Under the pieces are notes generated by a model. That model was not told the DNA's origin. It made no database searches and was given only the letters and a program-made list of their open reading frames with translations. Below are positions 42,301-50,342 of a stretch of DNA of 64,000 nucleotides, in pieces. Both the position numbers and the translations under genes were made by a program. The stretch is from Cognatilysobacter segetis. Its GTDB lineage: Bacteria > Pseudomonadota > Gammaproteobacteria > Xanthomonadales > Xanthomonadaceae. The stretch covers positions 1 through 64,000 of the forward strand of contig NZ_SMRQ01000003.1 of NCBI RefSeq assembly GCF_004359965.1. Reading direction: 5' to 3'. Positions within the stretch are counted from its first letter, which is position 1; each line of letters opens with the position of its first letter.

Positions 42301-45300
42301 CGGCGCGTTCCGCGGCCAGACGCTCTTCTTCGTGACGCTGGGCCTCGTCCAGTTCCGCCAGACGGGCCTGTTCGATCGCGTGGGCTTCCTCGGCGGCCAG
42401 ACGCTCCGCTTCGGCGCGTGCGGCGTCTTCGGCGGCGAGTCGCTCCGCTTCGGCCTGCTCCGCGGCGAGCCGCTCGGCGTCCAGGCGCTCCGCCTCGATC
42501 CGCGCCGCGTCCTCGGCGGCAGCGCGTTCGGCTTCCTCCGCAGCGAGACGCTCCGCTTCGGCGCGCGCGGCGTCCTCGGCGGCGATGCGTTCGGCCTCGG
42601 CCTGCTCCGCGGCGAGGCGCTCCGCTTCCATCCGCGCGGCTTCTTCGGCCGCAGCGCGTTCGGTCTCTTCTGCGGCGATACGCTCGGCTTCGGCGCGCGC
42701 GGCCTCTTCGGCGGCGAGTCGCTCGATCTCCGCTTGCTCGGTCGCGAGGCGCTCCGCTTCGATGCGTGCCGCTTCCAGACGCTCGGCCTCGAGCTGCGCT
42801 TCCTCCAGTTCCGCGAAGTCGGTTTCGGCCGATGCGTCCACCGGGTCCATCGCTGTCGCGGCGCGCGTATCCGGCAGGCTGTCGCGCAGCGCTGCGACGC
42901 GCTCGGCAAGTCCCTCGAAACGCGGCACGTGCGGCCGGTCGGCCTGTAGGCGCGCGAGCGTGCCACGGATCGCGGCAGCGACGTCGGCGATCGCCTCGAT
43001 GCCTTCAGGCGTGGCGGCGGTGCCGGCGGCGAGCAGGCGCTTGATGTAGGCCTCGGTCGGACCGGTGATGCCCGGGATCACCGGCACCTCGGTCATCGCG
43101 AACGCACCGTTGAGCGTGTGGATCGACCGCTGCAGGCGATCTTCCGCCGGCTGGGGCTGGCGGCGCGCGAGTTCCAGCCATTCGTCGATCGTGGCCAGGT
43201 GGCCATCGACTTCGGTCGCGAGGATCTCGAGCAGGACCGGGTCGACGTAGGCGGGCTCGCCGAGCTCTTCCATTGGGACCGGCGCGGGCGCCGGCGCGGC
43301 AACGACCGGCACCTCGGCGGCGGCCACGAATCCTTCGCCGGTGTAGAAGGCTTCCTCGCCCTTCTCCAACCGATCGGCGATCGCTTCGTAACCAGCGAGG
43401 TCGGCGGTGACCGACGCCTGCCCCGCAAGCGCGGCGTGGAACTGGGGCAGCGTTGCGACCGCGTGGTCGATGATCGCCGCCACGGCCGGCGTGGGCGGCC
43501 GCGTGCCGTCGAGCACGCGGTTGAGCATGTTCTCGATCTTCCAGCTGAACTCGCCGAGCACGCGCGCGCCGACGAGTCGGCCGCTGCCCTTCAGCGTGTG
43601 GAAGACGCGGCGGACCGGGCGCAGGCGGTCGAGATCGGTCGGCATCGCCTTCCAGGCCGGCAGCATCGACGCCAGGTTGTCCATCTCCTCCGACAGTTCC
43701 TCGAGGAAGACCTCGCGAATGTCGTCGTCGATGTCGGCATTGGCCTCGAAGCCGCCGAACACGGTGCCGCCCGTCGACGGGACGGCGTCCATGCGCACGG
43801 GCTCGATCGCATCCACGGCGGCGGCGTCGATCGCCACGGGCTCGTGCACGACCGGGGTGTCCTCCTCGCGCGCCTGCAGGTCGACGACCGCGAGCGACTC
43901 GGCGATGTGCGCGAGCACTTGCTCATCGTGCGCGTCGGTCGCGAGCGGCTCCGCCGACGCGTCCAGCGCCTCAGGGTGCAGTACCTCGGCGATGGCGGCG
44001 TCGACCGCGGGTTCGGCGGCGATCGCGGGCGCGGCGTCGATGGACGCTGGCGCAGGCACCGGCCAGTAGTGCAGCGACGCGAGGCTGGCCTTCGCGATGT
44101 CGAGCATGCCGTCGCGGTTCGGTCGCTGGTCGCGCAGCGCTTCGAGGAAGTACTCGAGGCTGGCGAGCGCGTCGGCAAGCGCGTCGAGCTCGGCACCCGT
44201 CGGCACGTGGCGACGGTCGATCAGTTCCTGCTGGGCGTAGCGCGCGATGGCGTCCAGATAGCCGGCCGGGGCCTGCATCTGCACCATGCGCATCGCACCG
44301 GCGACTTCGTCGAGCAGGCGCGGCACTTCGGCGAGCTCGGCGTGGTCCCACGCGGTCTCGACGAACGCAACGAACGACTGGCGCGCATCGCCGAAGTTGG
44401 CGATGGCTTCGCGTACGACGATGTCGAGGACCTTGCGGGACTCGCGCGCGAGCGCGCCGCCGTCCTCCTCCGCATCCTCGAGGCCGAGGCGTGCGACCTG
44501 GTCGTCGAGCGACGCGTCGACGTAGAGCAGCGCGCCGGCGATGTCGAGAAGCGCGTGCTCGTCGGCCGGGCGCCGGCCTTCGACGACGTCCGCCATCGCG
44601 TCGCGCTGCTGCAGCACGACGCCGCGCGCCGTTCCCAGCCCCATCATGCCGAGCGTGTCGCCGACCTGGGTCAGCGCCTCGACCTGCGGCTTCAGTTCGG
44701 CCACGTCGATGCGGCCGGTGCGCAGATGGATGTCGAGCGCGTCCTTGACGCGCATCAGGTCTTCCTTGATCGCGGCCGACACGGTGTCGAGCAGCGCGCG
44801 GTTGCGGCCGCTGAGCGAACCGCGCGCATGCGCGAGTTCGCTCTCGCTGGGACGCTGGGCGTCCAGCTCGAAGGTTTCGCGGATGTCGTCGAGGCGCGGA
44901 TGGGAGGCGCCGCTGTGCGCCACGTGATAGAGCAGCTGGCGCGTTGCGTCGGCCGCTGCCTCCGGCGACATCGACATGCCGTCGGCGGATGCGTCGCGCA
45001 CGGCCTGGTCCACGGCCGCGAACGCCTGGCGCAGGCCACGGCTGGTCGGCATGGCGCCATCGGCGATCGCCGCGGCGACGCCCTCGGCGACCCACAGCAG
45101 GCGCTGCAGCGCATCGCCACCGGCGGCGCGCATGAGCGCACCGATCGCATCGACGAGCGCGCCGGCATCGGCCGGGTCGCCGCTTTCAGGCCATGCTTCC
45201 AGCGCCGCCGAGAGGCGCGCCGCGACCTGCGCGTCGACACCCGCGCCTTCGCCGCCGGCACCCGGCACCGCGCGCTCGAGATCCGGCGCGAACAGCATGC

Positions 45301-45715
45301 TTTCGCTCAGCCCCGCCGCGCCGCGCGCGGCGCGCAGCTCGTTGAGCAGCGGCAGCAGGACGATCGGGATGTCCCGATGACCGCCCTGCAGGCGCTCGAG
45401 GTAGTCGGGCAACTGCACGACGCCTCGCAGCAGCGCCGCGCAGGCCTCGTCACGGTCGGCGACCTCGCCGTTCTGCACGGCGATCGCGAGCGTCTCCATC
45501 TCCGACGCGACCATCGACGGGGCGTCGAGCTCGATCATCTGGAGCGTGCCGCGCACCTGGTGCAGGAGCGTGGCGCAGGCGCGCATGCGCGCGGTATCGC
45601 CGGAATCCTCCAGGAACGCCTCGATCTCCTGCCGCGCCTGGCGCAGGGTCTCGTCGAGTTCCGGCTTGATCCAGCCGAGCGTGGTCGTATCGATCACTTC
45701 GCGCATCGCGATCAT
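39308..45715 (-). CDS. chpA: ChpA/PilL hybrid histidine kinase with multiple HPt domains
   Basis: The central CheA-type kinase of the type IV pilus (Pil-Chp) chemosensory system, 2135 residues. An N-terminal HPt-like segment has His52 (LLHQVRGTLQM). Later phosphotransfer motifs are HTLKGSGRL (about residue 705), HTLNGAF (about 867, Lys replaced by Asn) and HTLKGGARM (about 1398). Residues about 967-1318 form an uninterrupted charged Glu/Ala/Arg/Leu repeat. The dimerisation and ATPase region (LEHMLRNAVAHGLES, DDGRGLDRD), a CheW-like domain and a C-terminal receiver (VDDSVTMRK, LLDIEMPRMDG, YLGKPY; about 2010-2130) follow. GAGGTG lies eight nt before the ATG. In P. aeruginosa it controls twitching and surface-dependent cAMP signalling via PilG and PilH. 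Confidence 0.95.
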   Translation of the reverse strand: MIAMREVIDTTTLGWIKPELDETLRQARQEIEAFLEDSGDTARMRACATLLHQVRGTLQMIELDAPSMVASEMETLAIAVQNGEVADRDEACAALLRGVVQLPDYLERLQGGHRDIPIVLLPLLNELRAARGAAGLSESMLFAPDLERAVPGAGGEGAGVDAQVAARLSAALEAWPESGDPADAGALVDAIGALMRAAGGDALQRLLWVAEGVAAAIADGAMPTSRGLRQAFAAVDQAVRDASADGMSMSPEAAADATRQLLYHVAHSGASHPRLDDIRETFELDAQRPSESELAHARGSLSGRNRALLDTVSAAIKEDLMRVKDALDIHLRTGRIDVAELKPQVEALTQVGDTLGMMGLGTARGVVLQQRDAMADVVEGRRPADEHALLDIAGALLYVDASLDDQVARLGLEDAEEDGGALARESRKVLDIVVREAIANFGDARQSFVAFVETAWDHAELAEVPRLLDEVAGAMRMVQMQAPAGYLDAIARYAQQELIDRRHVPTGAELDALADALASLEYFLEALRDQRPNRDGMLDIAKASLASLHYWPVPAPASIDAAPAIAAEPAVDAAIAEVLHPEALDASAEPLATDAHDEQVLAHIAESLAVVDLQAREEDTPVVHEPVAIDAAAVDAIEPVRMDAVPSTGGTVFGGFEANADIDDDIREVFLEELSEEMDNLASMLPAWKAMPTDLDRLRPVRRVFHTLKGSGRLVGARVLGEFSWKIENMLNRVLDGTRPPTPAVAAIIDHAVATLPQFHAALAGQASVTADLAGYEAIADRLEKGEEAFYTGEGFVAAAEVPVVAAPAPAPVPMEELGEPAYVDPVLLEILATEVDGHLATIDEWLELARRQPQPAEDRLQRSIHTLNGAFAMTEVPVIPGITGPTEAYIKRLLAAGTAATPEGIEAIADVAAAIRGTLARLQADRPHVPRFEGLAERVAALRDSLPDTRAATAMDPVDASAETDFAELEEAQLEAERLEAARIEAERLATEQAEIERLAAEEAARAEAERIAAEETERAAAEEAARMEAERLAAEQAEAERIAAEDAARAEAERLAAEEAERAAAEDAARIEAERLDAERLAAEQAEAERLAAEDAARAEAERLAAEEAHAIEQARLAELDEAQRHEEERLAAERAEAERVAAEQAVREEAERLEAERIAAERAEAERLEAERIAAEEAEAQRLEAERLEAERVEQERLTAEQAEAERLEAERVEAERLEQERLEAERLEQERLAAEQAEAERIAAEAAEARRIEEERLAAERAERERIEAERAEAERVEREREESARREQARIEAQRAEAERLERIAAEQRMAEQVRAAIAAAAAAVDSGEAMPSHVVDEADPETALDLTGLDPELVDIFVEEGGDLLDHSDGLLAQLRQQPEDRETLAGLQRDLHTLKGGARMAGIMAVGELGHVMESLLEAVVDHRSELGRDGVPLLERGFDRLHAMITRVGQRQAIGMPLALIAHFEARARGERLPLPADIAAAPEAVQMPAPVAELTPLSAPIGEQPHLLADDEDIAVRAPQEQVRIRADLLDRLVNYAGEVAIYRARLEQQLGAFRSAIAEMEATNTRMRDQLRRLEIETEAQIVARYQREDAAEASFDPLELDRFSTLQQLTRALSESAADQTSLQTTFDDLTRQYETLLLQQSRVSSELQEGLMRTRMVPFDGLLPRLRRVVRQASGELGKQVVLRLEGTQGELDRNVLERMTAPLEHMLRNAVAHGLESTDKRVAAGKPEEGTIRIAVRREGSEVVLEVGDDGRGLDRDAIRRRGIERGLIHSDAALADSDLDMLIFEPGFSTADEVSRLAGRGVGMDVVASEVRQLGGTIDIHTTTGRGTTFVLRLPQTLAVTQAVFVRIGETTFAVPIASVRGVGRISRDDLATAIDNEDGGNFRYGGEDYAVHDLGRLLGGTPAKAEGLLQVPLLLIRAGDLRAAVTVDQVIGNREIVVKPVGPQVASVPGIFGATIMGDGRVVVILDVAPLVRRQAALPRGFVEPPMPVVEKRAVPLVMVVDDSVTMRKVTGRVLERHGYEVATAKDGIDALERMAERVPDLMLLDIEMPRMDGYELAAAMRSDSRLRDVPIIMITSRTGEKHRQRAFELGVQRYLGKPYQEPELMRNVNELLDRVHAHE
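41760..42815 (-). repeat. Imperfect tandem repeat coding for a long charged helix in ChpA
   Basis: About 1 kb of short degenerate repeats (units of about 15-24 bp reading EAERLAAEE, QAEAERI, EAERLEQER) encodes residues about 967-1318 of ChpA. Composition is almost only Glu, Ala, Arg, Leu, Gln and Ile without Pro or Gly, so one continuous helix is expected. The repeats also leave the opposite strand open over several kilobases. Confidence 0.85.
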
Positions 45716-45748
45716 CGTGCACCTCGCGCCTGGGCATCGGTGCGCGAA

Positions 45749-45768
45749 GCGCTCCCGTTCGGGAGCGC
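45749..45768. other. Hairpin in the pilJ-chpA gap
   Basis: GCGCTCCC (45749-45756) and GGGAGCGC (45761-45768) pair around GTTC in the 116 bp between the pilJ stop and the chpA start. There is no T-run, so it may attenuate or stabilise the operon mRNA rather than end it. In P. aeruginosa the gap position is occupied by pilK; no remnant of a methyltransferase is visible here. Confidence 0.45.
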
Positions 45769-45831
45769 GGTCGCGCCGCAGCGGCGGTCAGGTGCGTGCA
45801 GGTTCATTTCGTCGGTTCGTTCGGTTCGCGA

Positions 45832-47853
45832 TCAGGCCGGCAGCTTGAAGTCGGCGACCGAACGGCGGAGGTCCGCGGCCAGCTGCGCGAGATTTCCAAT
45901 CGAGGCCGCCGTCTGGCTCGCACCCTGCGAGGTCTGCGCGGTGATCGACTGAATCGTGGTCATCGTCTGCGTGATGTTCGTTGCTGCGAACGACTGCTGC
46001 TGGGCGGCCTGCGAGATGCCCTGAATGAGGTTCGACAGGTCGGTCGAGACCTTTTCGATCTCGCCCAGCGCGGTACCCGCGTCCTCGGCGAGGCGCGCAC
46101 CCGCGACCACTTCCGAGGTCGTCTGTTCCATCGACGACACCGCTTCGTTGGTATCGCTCTGAATCGTCTGGACCAGCGTCTCGATTCGCTTCGTCGCGTT
46201 GGACGCGCGCTCTGCGAGTCGCTGCACTTCGTCGGCGACGACCGCGAAGCCGCGACCCGCCTCACCGGCCGAGGCCGCCTGAATTGCCGCGTTCAGCGCG
46301 AGGATGTTCGTCTGTTCCGAGATGTCGTTGATCAGTTCGACGATGGAGCCGATTTCCTGCGACGACTCGCCGAGGCGCTTGATTCGCTTCGAGGTTTCCT
46401 GGATCTGGTCGCGGATCGAGTCCATGCCCTGGATCGTCTGGCGCACGACGCCAGCGCCCTTGGTCGCGATCTGCACCGAGCGCTGCGCCACCTCCGCGGA
46501 CTCCGCGGAGTTCTTCGAGACCTGGTCGATCGATCGCGCGATTTCGTTGATCGCTTCCGATGCCGTGCCGATCTCCTGCGCCTGGTGCTCCGCGGCTTCC
46601 GCGAGCTGCGTGGCGGTGGCCTGCGTTTCCTGCGCGCGGGCCGCGACCTGCACCGACGTGTCGGTGATCGTCTGCACGAGGCTGCGAAGCTGTTCGACGG
46701 CGAAGTTGATCGAGTCCGCGATCGCGCCGGTCATGTCTTCCGTGACCGTCGCCTTCACCGTGAGGTCGCCTTCTGCGAGCGAACCCATTTCGTCCAGCAG
46801 GCGCATGATGGCCTCCTGGTTACGGTCGTTGAGTTCCTTCGTGCTTTCGTAACGACGCTGCTGCTGCTTGTTCAGGGCGAGGAGCAGGCCGGCGATCGAG
46901 AGCAGCGTGAGGATACCGGCGCCGATCGAAATCCAGATGTTGCCGAGCAGGCTGGTGTCCTTGACCGAACCGATCGAGGTGAACGCGCCGAACAGCTTCT
47001 GCGAGTCGTCGAGCATCTGGCCCGAGTTCTTGGTGATCTCGTTCGCCGCGCGCTGCGCGCCGATGAGGTTGCGCGAGCTCGCGGTGATCGCGTCGAGATC
47101 CTTCTTCATGCCCGCCCACTGCTGCTCGACCTGCGCGAGCTGTGCCACGGCCGGGCCGGCCGTCAGCGGCAGGATCTTGTTGGCGTCGTCGCCCTTGCGC
47201 AGGCCGTTGAGCACGGTGGAGAACAGGTTGGCGTCGCGGCCGAGCGCGTCACCGGCGACCTGCGCGTTCGAGCCGCCGCTGCGGATTTCCGCGATGCGGC
47301 GCGCCATGGTCCCGGAGACGACGACCTGGCGCAGCGCGATGTAGACCTGCGAGGACGGCGAGCCCGACGCCGACATCGCGCGGACAAGTTCGTCGAGCGT
47401 GGCTTGGAAGTTCGGCAGGTTCTGGTTGAACTTGTCGGCGTGGCCGGCGAGCTCGACGATCGCCTGCTCCGACCCGACCACCTGGTCGGCGGACGGCTTG
47501 ATCTTCGACCAGGTATCCGCGACCTGTCGCACCGCCGAGCCGGCGCGGCTGTCGTCGCCGTAGCCCGACTGCAGGCGCGCGACGTCCGCCTCGATGGTGT
47601 CCTTGGTGGAGCGGAAGCTCTTGAACGCCTCGGCGTTGCCGCCGACCGCCTCGGTGCCGCGCACCGCGAGCTGCTGCGAGAGCACCTGCAGGTCCGAGGC
47701 CGAGGTGCTGGCGCCGCTCAGCCGACCGGCCTTGTACGAGGCGTAGCCGACGTTCGCGCCGAGCACGACCAGCGAACCGACCAGCAACGCCACCCAGGTG
47801 TTGATCTTGATGTCGCGGCCCTTGCCGGCGACGTTGTCCATCATGGTGCTCAT
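45832..47853 (-). CDS. pilJ: Pilus chemoreceptor PilJ (methyl-accepting chemotaxis protein)
   Basis: A 673-residue receptor that relays pilus retraction or surface contact to ChpA. TM1 is at about residues 18-38 ([21 protein letters not shown]) and TM2 at about 310-335; the periplasmic region contains two PilJ-type helical sensor modules. A HAMP domain ([17 protein letters not shown]...[15 protein letters not shown]) and a signalling domain follow, with the hairpin tip [33 protein letters not shown] (conserved E-x-x-R-x-x-x-V-V-x-x-E-V). GAGGT precedes the ATG at 47853. Flanked by pilI and chpA. Confidence 0.96.
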   Translation of the reverse strand: MSTMMDNVAGKGRDIKINTWVALLVGSLVVLGANVGYASYKAGRLSGASTSASDLQVLSQQLAVRGTEAVGGNAEAFKSFRSTKDTIEADVARLQSGYGDDSRAGSAVRQVADTWSKIKPSADQVVGSEQAIVELAGHADKFNQNLPNFQATLDELVRAMSASGSPSSQVYIALRQVVVSGTMARRIAEIRSGGSNAQVAGDALGRDANLFSTVLNGLRKGDDANKILPLTAGPAVAQLAQVEQQWAGMKKDLDAITASSRNLIGAQRAANEITKNSGQMLDDSQKLFGAFTSIGSVKDTSLLGNIWISIGAGILTLLSIAGLLLALNKQQQRRYESTKELNDRNQEAIMRLLDEMGSLAEGDLTVKATVTEDMTGAIADSINFAVEQLRSLVQTITDTSVQVAARAQETQATATQLAEAAEHQAQEIGTASEAINEIARSIDQVSKNSAESAEVAQRSVQIATKGAGVVRQTIQGMDSIRDQIQETSKRIKRLGESSQEIGSIVELINDISEQTNILALNAAIQAASAGEAGRGFAVVADEVQRLAERASNATKRIETLVQTIQSDTNEAVSSMEQTTSEVVAGARLAEDAGTALGEIEKVSTDLSNLIQGISQAAQQQSFAATNITQTMTTIQSITAQTSQGASQTAASIGNLAQLAADLRRSVADFKLPA

Positions 47854-47883
47854 GCTTTGAACCTCAGGTCTTCGTGCTGGCCG

Positions 47884-48432
47884 TCAGGTGGCGGCGTGTC
47901 GGAATTCGGGAGTGCGGGCGAGGCGGTCGAGGCTGAAAACGCCCCAGACGTGCTCGCCCAGTCGGTAGGCGCGATCGAGGAAGTGCGTGTAGCGGCCCTG
48001 CGCGAGCGGCGCGAGGTCCTCGTCGGAGAGCATCTGCTCGTCGACGAACGAACGCTGGCCGAACAGTTCGTCCACGAGCACGGCGACGTCGCCGCCGGTC
48101 TGGCGCACCAGCAGCACGCGCAGCGATTCGTGCAGCACCGTGCGCTCGCCTTCCAGGAACTGCTTCATGTCGACGATCGGCAGCAGCTGGCCGCGCACGT
48201 TGGCGACACCCAGCATCCACGGCTGCGTGCCGGGCACCGGCGTGATCTGCGGGACGGTCAGGATTTCGCGGACTTCGCCGAACTCGGACGCGAGCCGGCG
48301 CGTGCCGACCCGGTAGCCGACGCCGCGCCACAGGCCGGGCGCGTCGAGCTGCTCCGGCAGGCCCGCGACGTGCGCGAGCGAGCGGCGCTCGTAGTCGACG
48401 AGCACGTCGAACGGGCTCATCGTGGTGTCCAT
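47884..48432 (-). CDS. pilI: PilI, CheW-type adaptor
   Basis: A 182-residue CheW protein that couples receptor PilJ to kinase ChpA. Visible features are the PilI N-terminus SPFDVLVDYERRSLAHVAGLPEQ, the CheW strand MLGVANVRGQLLPIVDMKQFL (contact surface for receptor and kinase), and VRQTGGDVAVLVDELFGQR. Two starts are possible, 48432 (MDTTMSPF) and 48420 (MSPF); the first is used here, two nt after the pilH stop. Third gene of pilGHIJ-chpABC. Confidence 0.94.
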   Translation of the reverse strand: MDTTMSPFDVLVDYERRSLAHVAGLPEQLDAPGLWRGVGYRVGTRRLASEFGEVREILTVPQITPVPGTQPWMLGVANVRGQLLPIVDMKQFLEGERTVLHESLRVLLVRQTGGDVAVLVDELFGQRSFVDEQMLSDEDLAPLAQGRYTHFLDRAYRLGEHVWGVFSLDRLARTPEFRHAAT

Positions 48433-48434
48433 CG

Positions 48435-48800
48435 TCAGGCGCCCAGCAGTTCGTTGATGCGCGAGATCAGCTCGTCCTCGCGCGGCGGCTTGACGATGTA
48501 GTCCTTCGCGCCCTGGCGAAGGCCCCACGCCTTGTCGGTGTCCATGCCCTTGGTGCTCACGATCAGCACCGGGATCGTCTTCGTCTCGGCGTCGCGCGAC
48601 CGCGCGCGGGTGGCCTGGAAGCCGTTCATGCCCGGCAGGACGACGTCCATGAGGACGAGGTCCGGACGTTCGCGTCGGCAGGTCTCGATGCCGTCCTCGG
48701 CGCTGCCGGACGTCATGACCTGGTGGCCATTGCGTTCGAGCAGTTGCGCCATGACCGCCGATTCGGTCGGCGAGTCCTCGATCAGGAGAATGCGTGCCAT
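48435..48800 (-). CDS. pilH: PilH single-domain response regulator
   Basis: A 121-residue CheY-like receiver: acidic pair in LLIEDSPTE, phospho-acceptor Asp52 in LVLMDVVLPGMNG, switch Ser in LIVSTKG, and Lys in YIVKPP. In P. aeruginosa PilH opposes PilG, draining phosphate from ChpA and limiting PilT-dependent retraction. A GGGGGG stretch precedes the ATG at 48800. It lies 18 bp after pilG and two nt before pilI. Confidence 0.95.
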   Translation of the reverse strand: MARILLIEDSPTESAVMAQLLERNGHQVMTSGSAEDGIETCRRERPDLVLMDVVLPGMNGFQATRARSRDAETKTIPVLIVSTKGMDTDKAWGLRQGAKDYIVKPPREDELISRINELLGA

Positions 48801-48818
48801 TGGTGCCCTACCCCCCGG

Positions 48819-49217
48819 TCAGGCGTTGACGTGCTTGCGGATCGCGTCGAGCAGTTCTTCGCGGGTGAACGGCTTGGTGAGGTACTGCTCCGAGCCGACG
48901 ATGCGACCGCGCGCCTTGTCGAACAGGCCGTCCTTGGACGACAGCATGATCACGGGCGTGGAGCGGAAGTTCTGGTTGTTCTTGATGAGCGCGCAGGTCT
49001 GGTAACCGTCCAGCCGCGGCATCATCACGTCGACGAAGATGATCTGGGGCTGCTGGTCGGCGATCTTCGCCAGCGCCTCGAAGCCGTCCGAGGCCGTCAC
49101 CACGTCGCAGCCCTCTCGCTTGAGCAGCGTCTCGGCCGTGCGGCGAATGGTCTTCGAGTCGTCGATGACCATGACCTTGAGGCCGCCCAAGCTGCCGTTG
49201 CGGGCGTCGTCCTGCAT
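48819..49217 (-). CDS. pilG: PilG single-domain response regulator
   Basis: A 132-residue CheY-like receiver with VMVIDDSKTIRRTAETLL, the phospho-acceptor Asp in IIFVDVMMPRLDGYQTC, MLSSKDG and YLTKPFTREELL. PilG promotes pilus extension and, in P. aeruginosa, activates adenylate cyclase CyaB through FimV/FimL. First gene of the operon; GGGGGA sits six nt before the ATG. The 173 bp to divergent gshB should hold its promoter, but I cannot assign -35/-10 boxes confidently. Confidence 0.95.
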   Translation of the reverse strand: MQDDARNGSLGGLKVMVIDDSKTIRRTAETLLKREGCDVVTASDGFEALAKIADQQPQIIFVDVMMPRLDGYQTCALIKNNQNFRSTPVIMLSSKDGLFDKARGRIVGSEQYLTKPFTREELLDAIRKHVNA

Positions 49218-49390
49218 TCGTAAATCCCCCGGCGCCGCATGAGGCGGGCGCGTAAAGCCTTTATTTCAAGCCCTGCGGGGGCTGTCAAGCAGGCAATTTT
49301 GGTCACGACAAAACTGAAGAACTGGCACTTTGCGTCAGGTTCGTGCCGGCCCCGCTGCTACCATCGACCACCCCGACCGCGGCTTGCGCC

Positions 49391-50338
49391 ATGCCCCTCG
49401 ACATCGTCGTCGTGATGGACCCCATCGGCTCCATCAGGATCGCCAAGGACTCCACCTTCGCGATGCTGCTGGAAGCCCAGCGCCGCGGCCACCGGCTGCT
49501 GTACGTGCTGCCGGGCGGGCTGTCGGTGCGCGATGGTCGCGCCGTGGCCGGCATCGCGCCGCTGCGGGTGGCCGATGACGAGGCCCGATGGTTCGATCTG
49601 GGAGAGCCGTCACAGGTGGAACTGGGCGCGGGTCACATCGTGCTGATGCGCAAGGACCCGCCGGTCGACGAACAGTACGTCCACGACACGCAGATCCTCG
49701 GACTTGCGCAGCGCTGCGGCGCCCTGGTGGTCAACGACCCGCAGGGCCTGCGCGACATGAACGAGAAGCTGACCGCGCTCGAATTCCCCGAGTGCTGCCC
49801 GCCCACGCTGGTCACCCGCGACGCCGCGGCGGTGAAGGCCTTCGTCGCCGACCACGGCGACGCCGTGCTCAAGACGCTCGACGGCATGGGCGGCCGGTCG
49901 ATCTTCCGCGCCCGCGCCGGCGACCCCAACCTCACCGTCATCCTCGAGACGCTGACGCAGGGCGGCAGCCATCTCGCCATGGCGCAGCGCTACATCCCCG
50001 AGATCGTCGACGGCGACAAGCGCATCCTGCTCGTCGACGGCGTGCCGGTGGACTACTGCCTGGCGCGCATCCCGCAGGGCGACGAGTTCCGCGGCAACCT
50101 CGCCGCCGGCGGCCGCGGCGAGGGCCGCCCGCTCAGCGACCGCGACCGCTGGATCGCCGCCCAGGTCGGCCCGGACATGAAGGCACGCGGCATGATCTTC
50201 GTCGGGCTCGACGTGATCGGCGGCTACCTGACCGAGGTCAACGTCACCAGCCCGACCTGCATCCGCGAGCTCGACAAGCAGTTCGGGCTGAACATCGCCG
50301 GCCAGCTGTTCGACGCGATCGAGGCGCGGGTGCGCTGA
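49391..50338 (+). CDS. gshB: Glutathione synthetase
   Basis: ATP-grasp ligase that joins gamma-glutamylcysteine and glycine. The 315 residues match the bacterial length and show IVVVMDPIGSIRIAKDSTFAM at the N-terminus, MRKDPPVDEQYVHDTQIL, NDPQGLRDMNEKL, the ATP-binding KTLDGMGGRSIFRA loop, RYIPEIVDGDKRILLVDG and the C-terminal DVIGGYLTEVNVTSPTCIRE metal-binding strand. The start at 49391 follows the family; the upstream extension is not conserved. Next to pilG and tonB as in P. aeruginosa PA0406-PA0408. Confidence 0.97.
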   Translation: MPLDIVVVMDPIGSIRIAKDSTFAMLLEAQRRGHRLLYVLPGGLSVRDGRAVAGIAPLRVADDEARWFDLGEPSQVELGAGHIVLMRKDPPVDEQYVHDTQILGLAQRCGALVVNDPQGLRDMNEKLTALEFPECCPPTLVTRDAAAVKAFVADHGDAVLKTLDGMGGRSIFRARAGDPNLTVILETLTQGGSHLAMAQRYIPEIVDGDKRILLVDGVPVDYCLARIPQGDEFRGNLAAGGRGEGRPLSDRDRWIAAQVGPDMKARGMIFVGLDVIGGYLTEVNVTSPTCIRELDKQFGLNIAGQLFDAIEARVR

Positions 50339-50342
50339 CCGC

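Noticed and set aside
38831-42949. A 1372-codon plus-strand frame with FGFEALGFGAF-like repeats
   Set aside because: It is the exact antisense of the chpA repeat helix; repeated GC-rich codons on the minus strand leave this frame open. ChpA has clear family motifs and the plus-strand frame has none.
43118-48501. Long plus-strand frames (about 900 codons each) opposite chpA, pilJ and pilI
   Set aside because: His/Arg/Asp-rich antisense translations typical of high-GC DNA, with no motifs and no ribosome sites.
49325-49336. Possible sigma-54 promoter (TGGCACTTTGCG) before gshB
   Set aside because: The GG and GC elements are only 6 nt apart, whereas sigma-54 sites need 10 between them.
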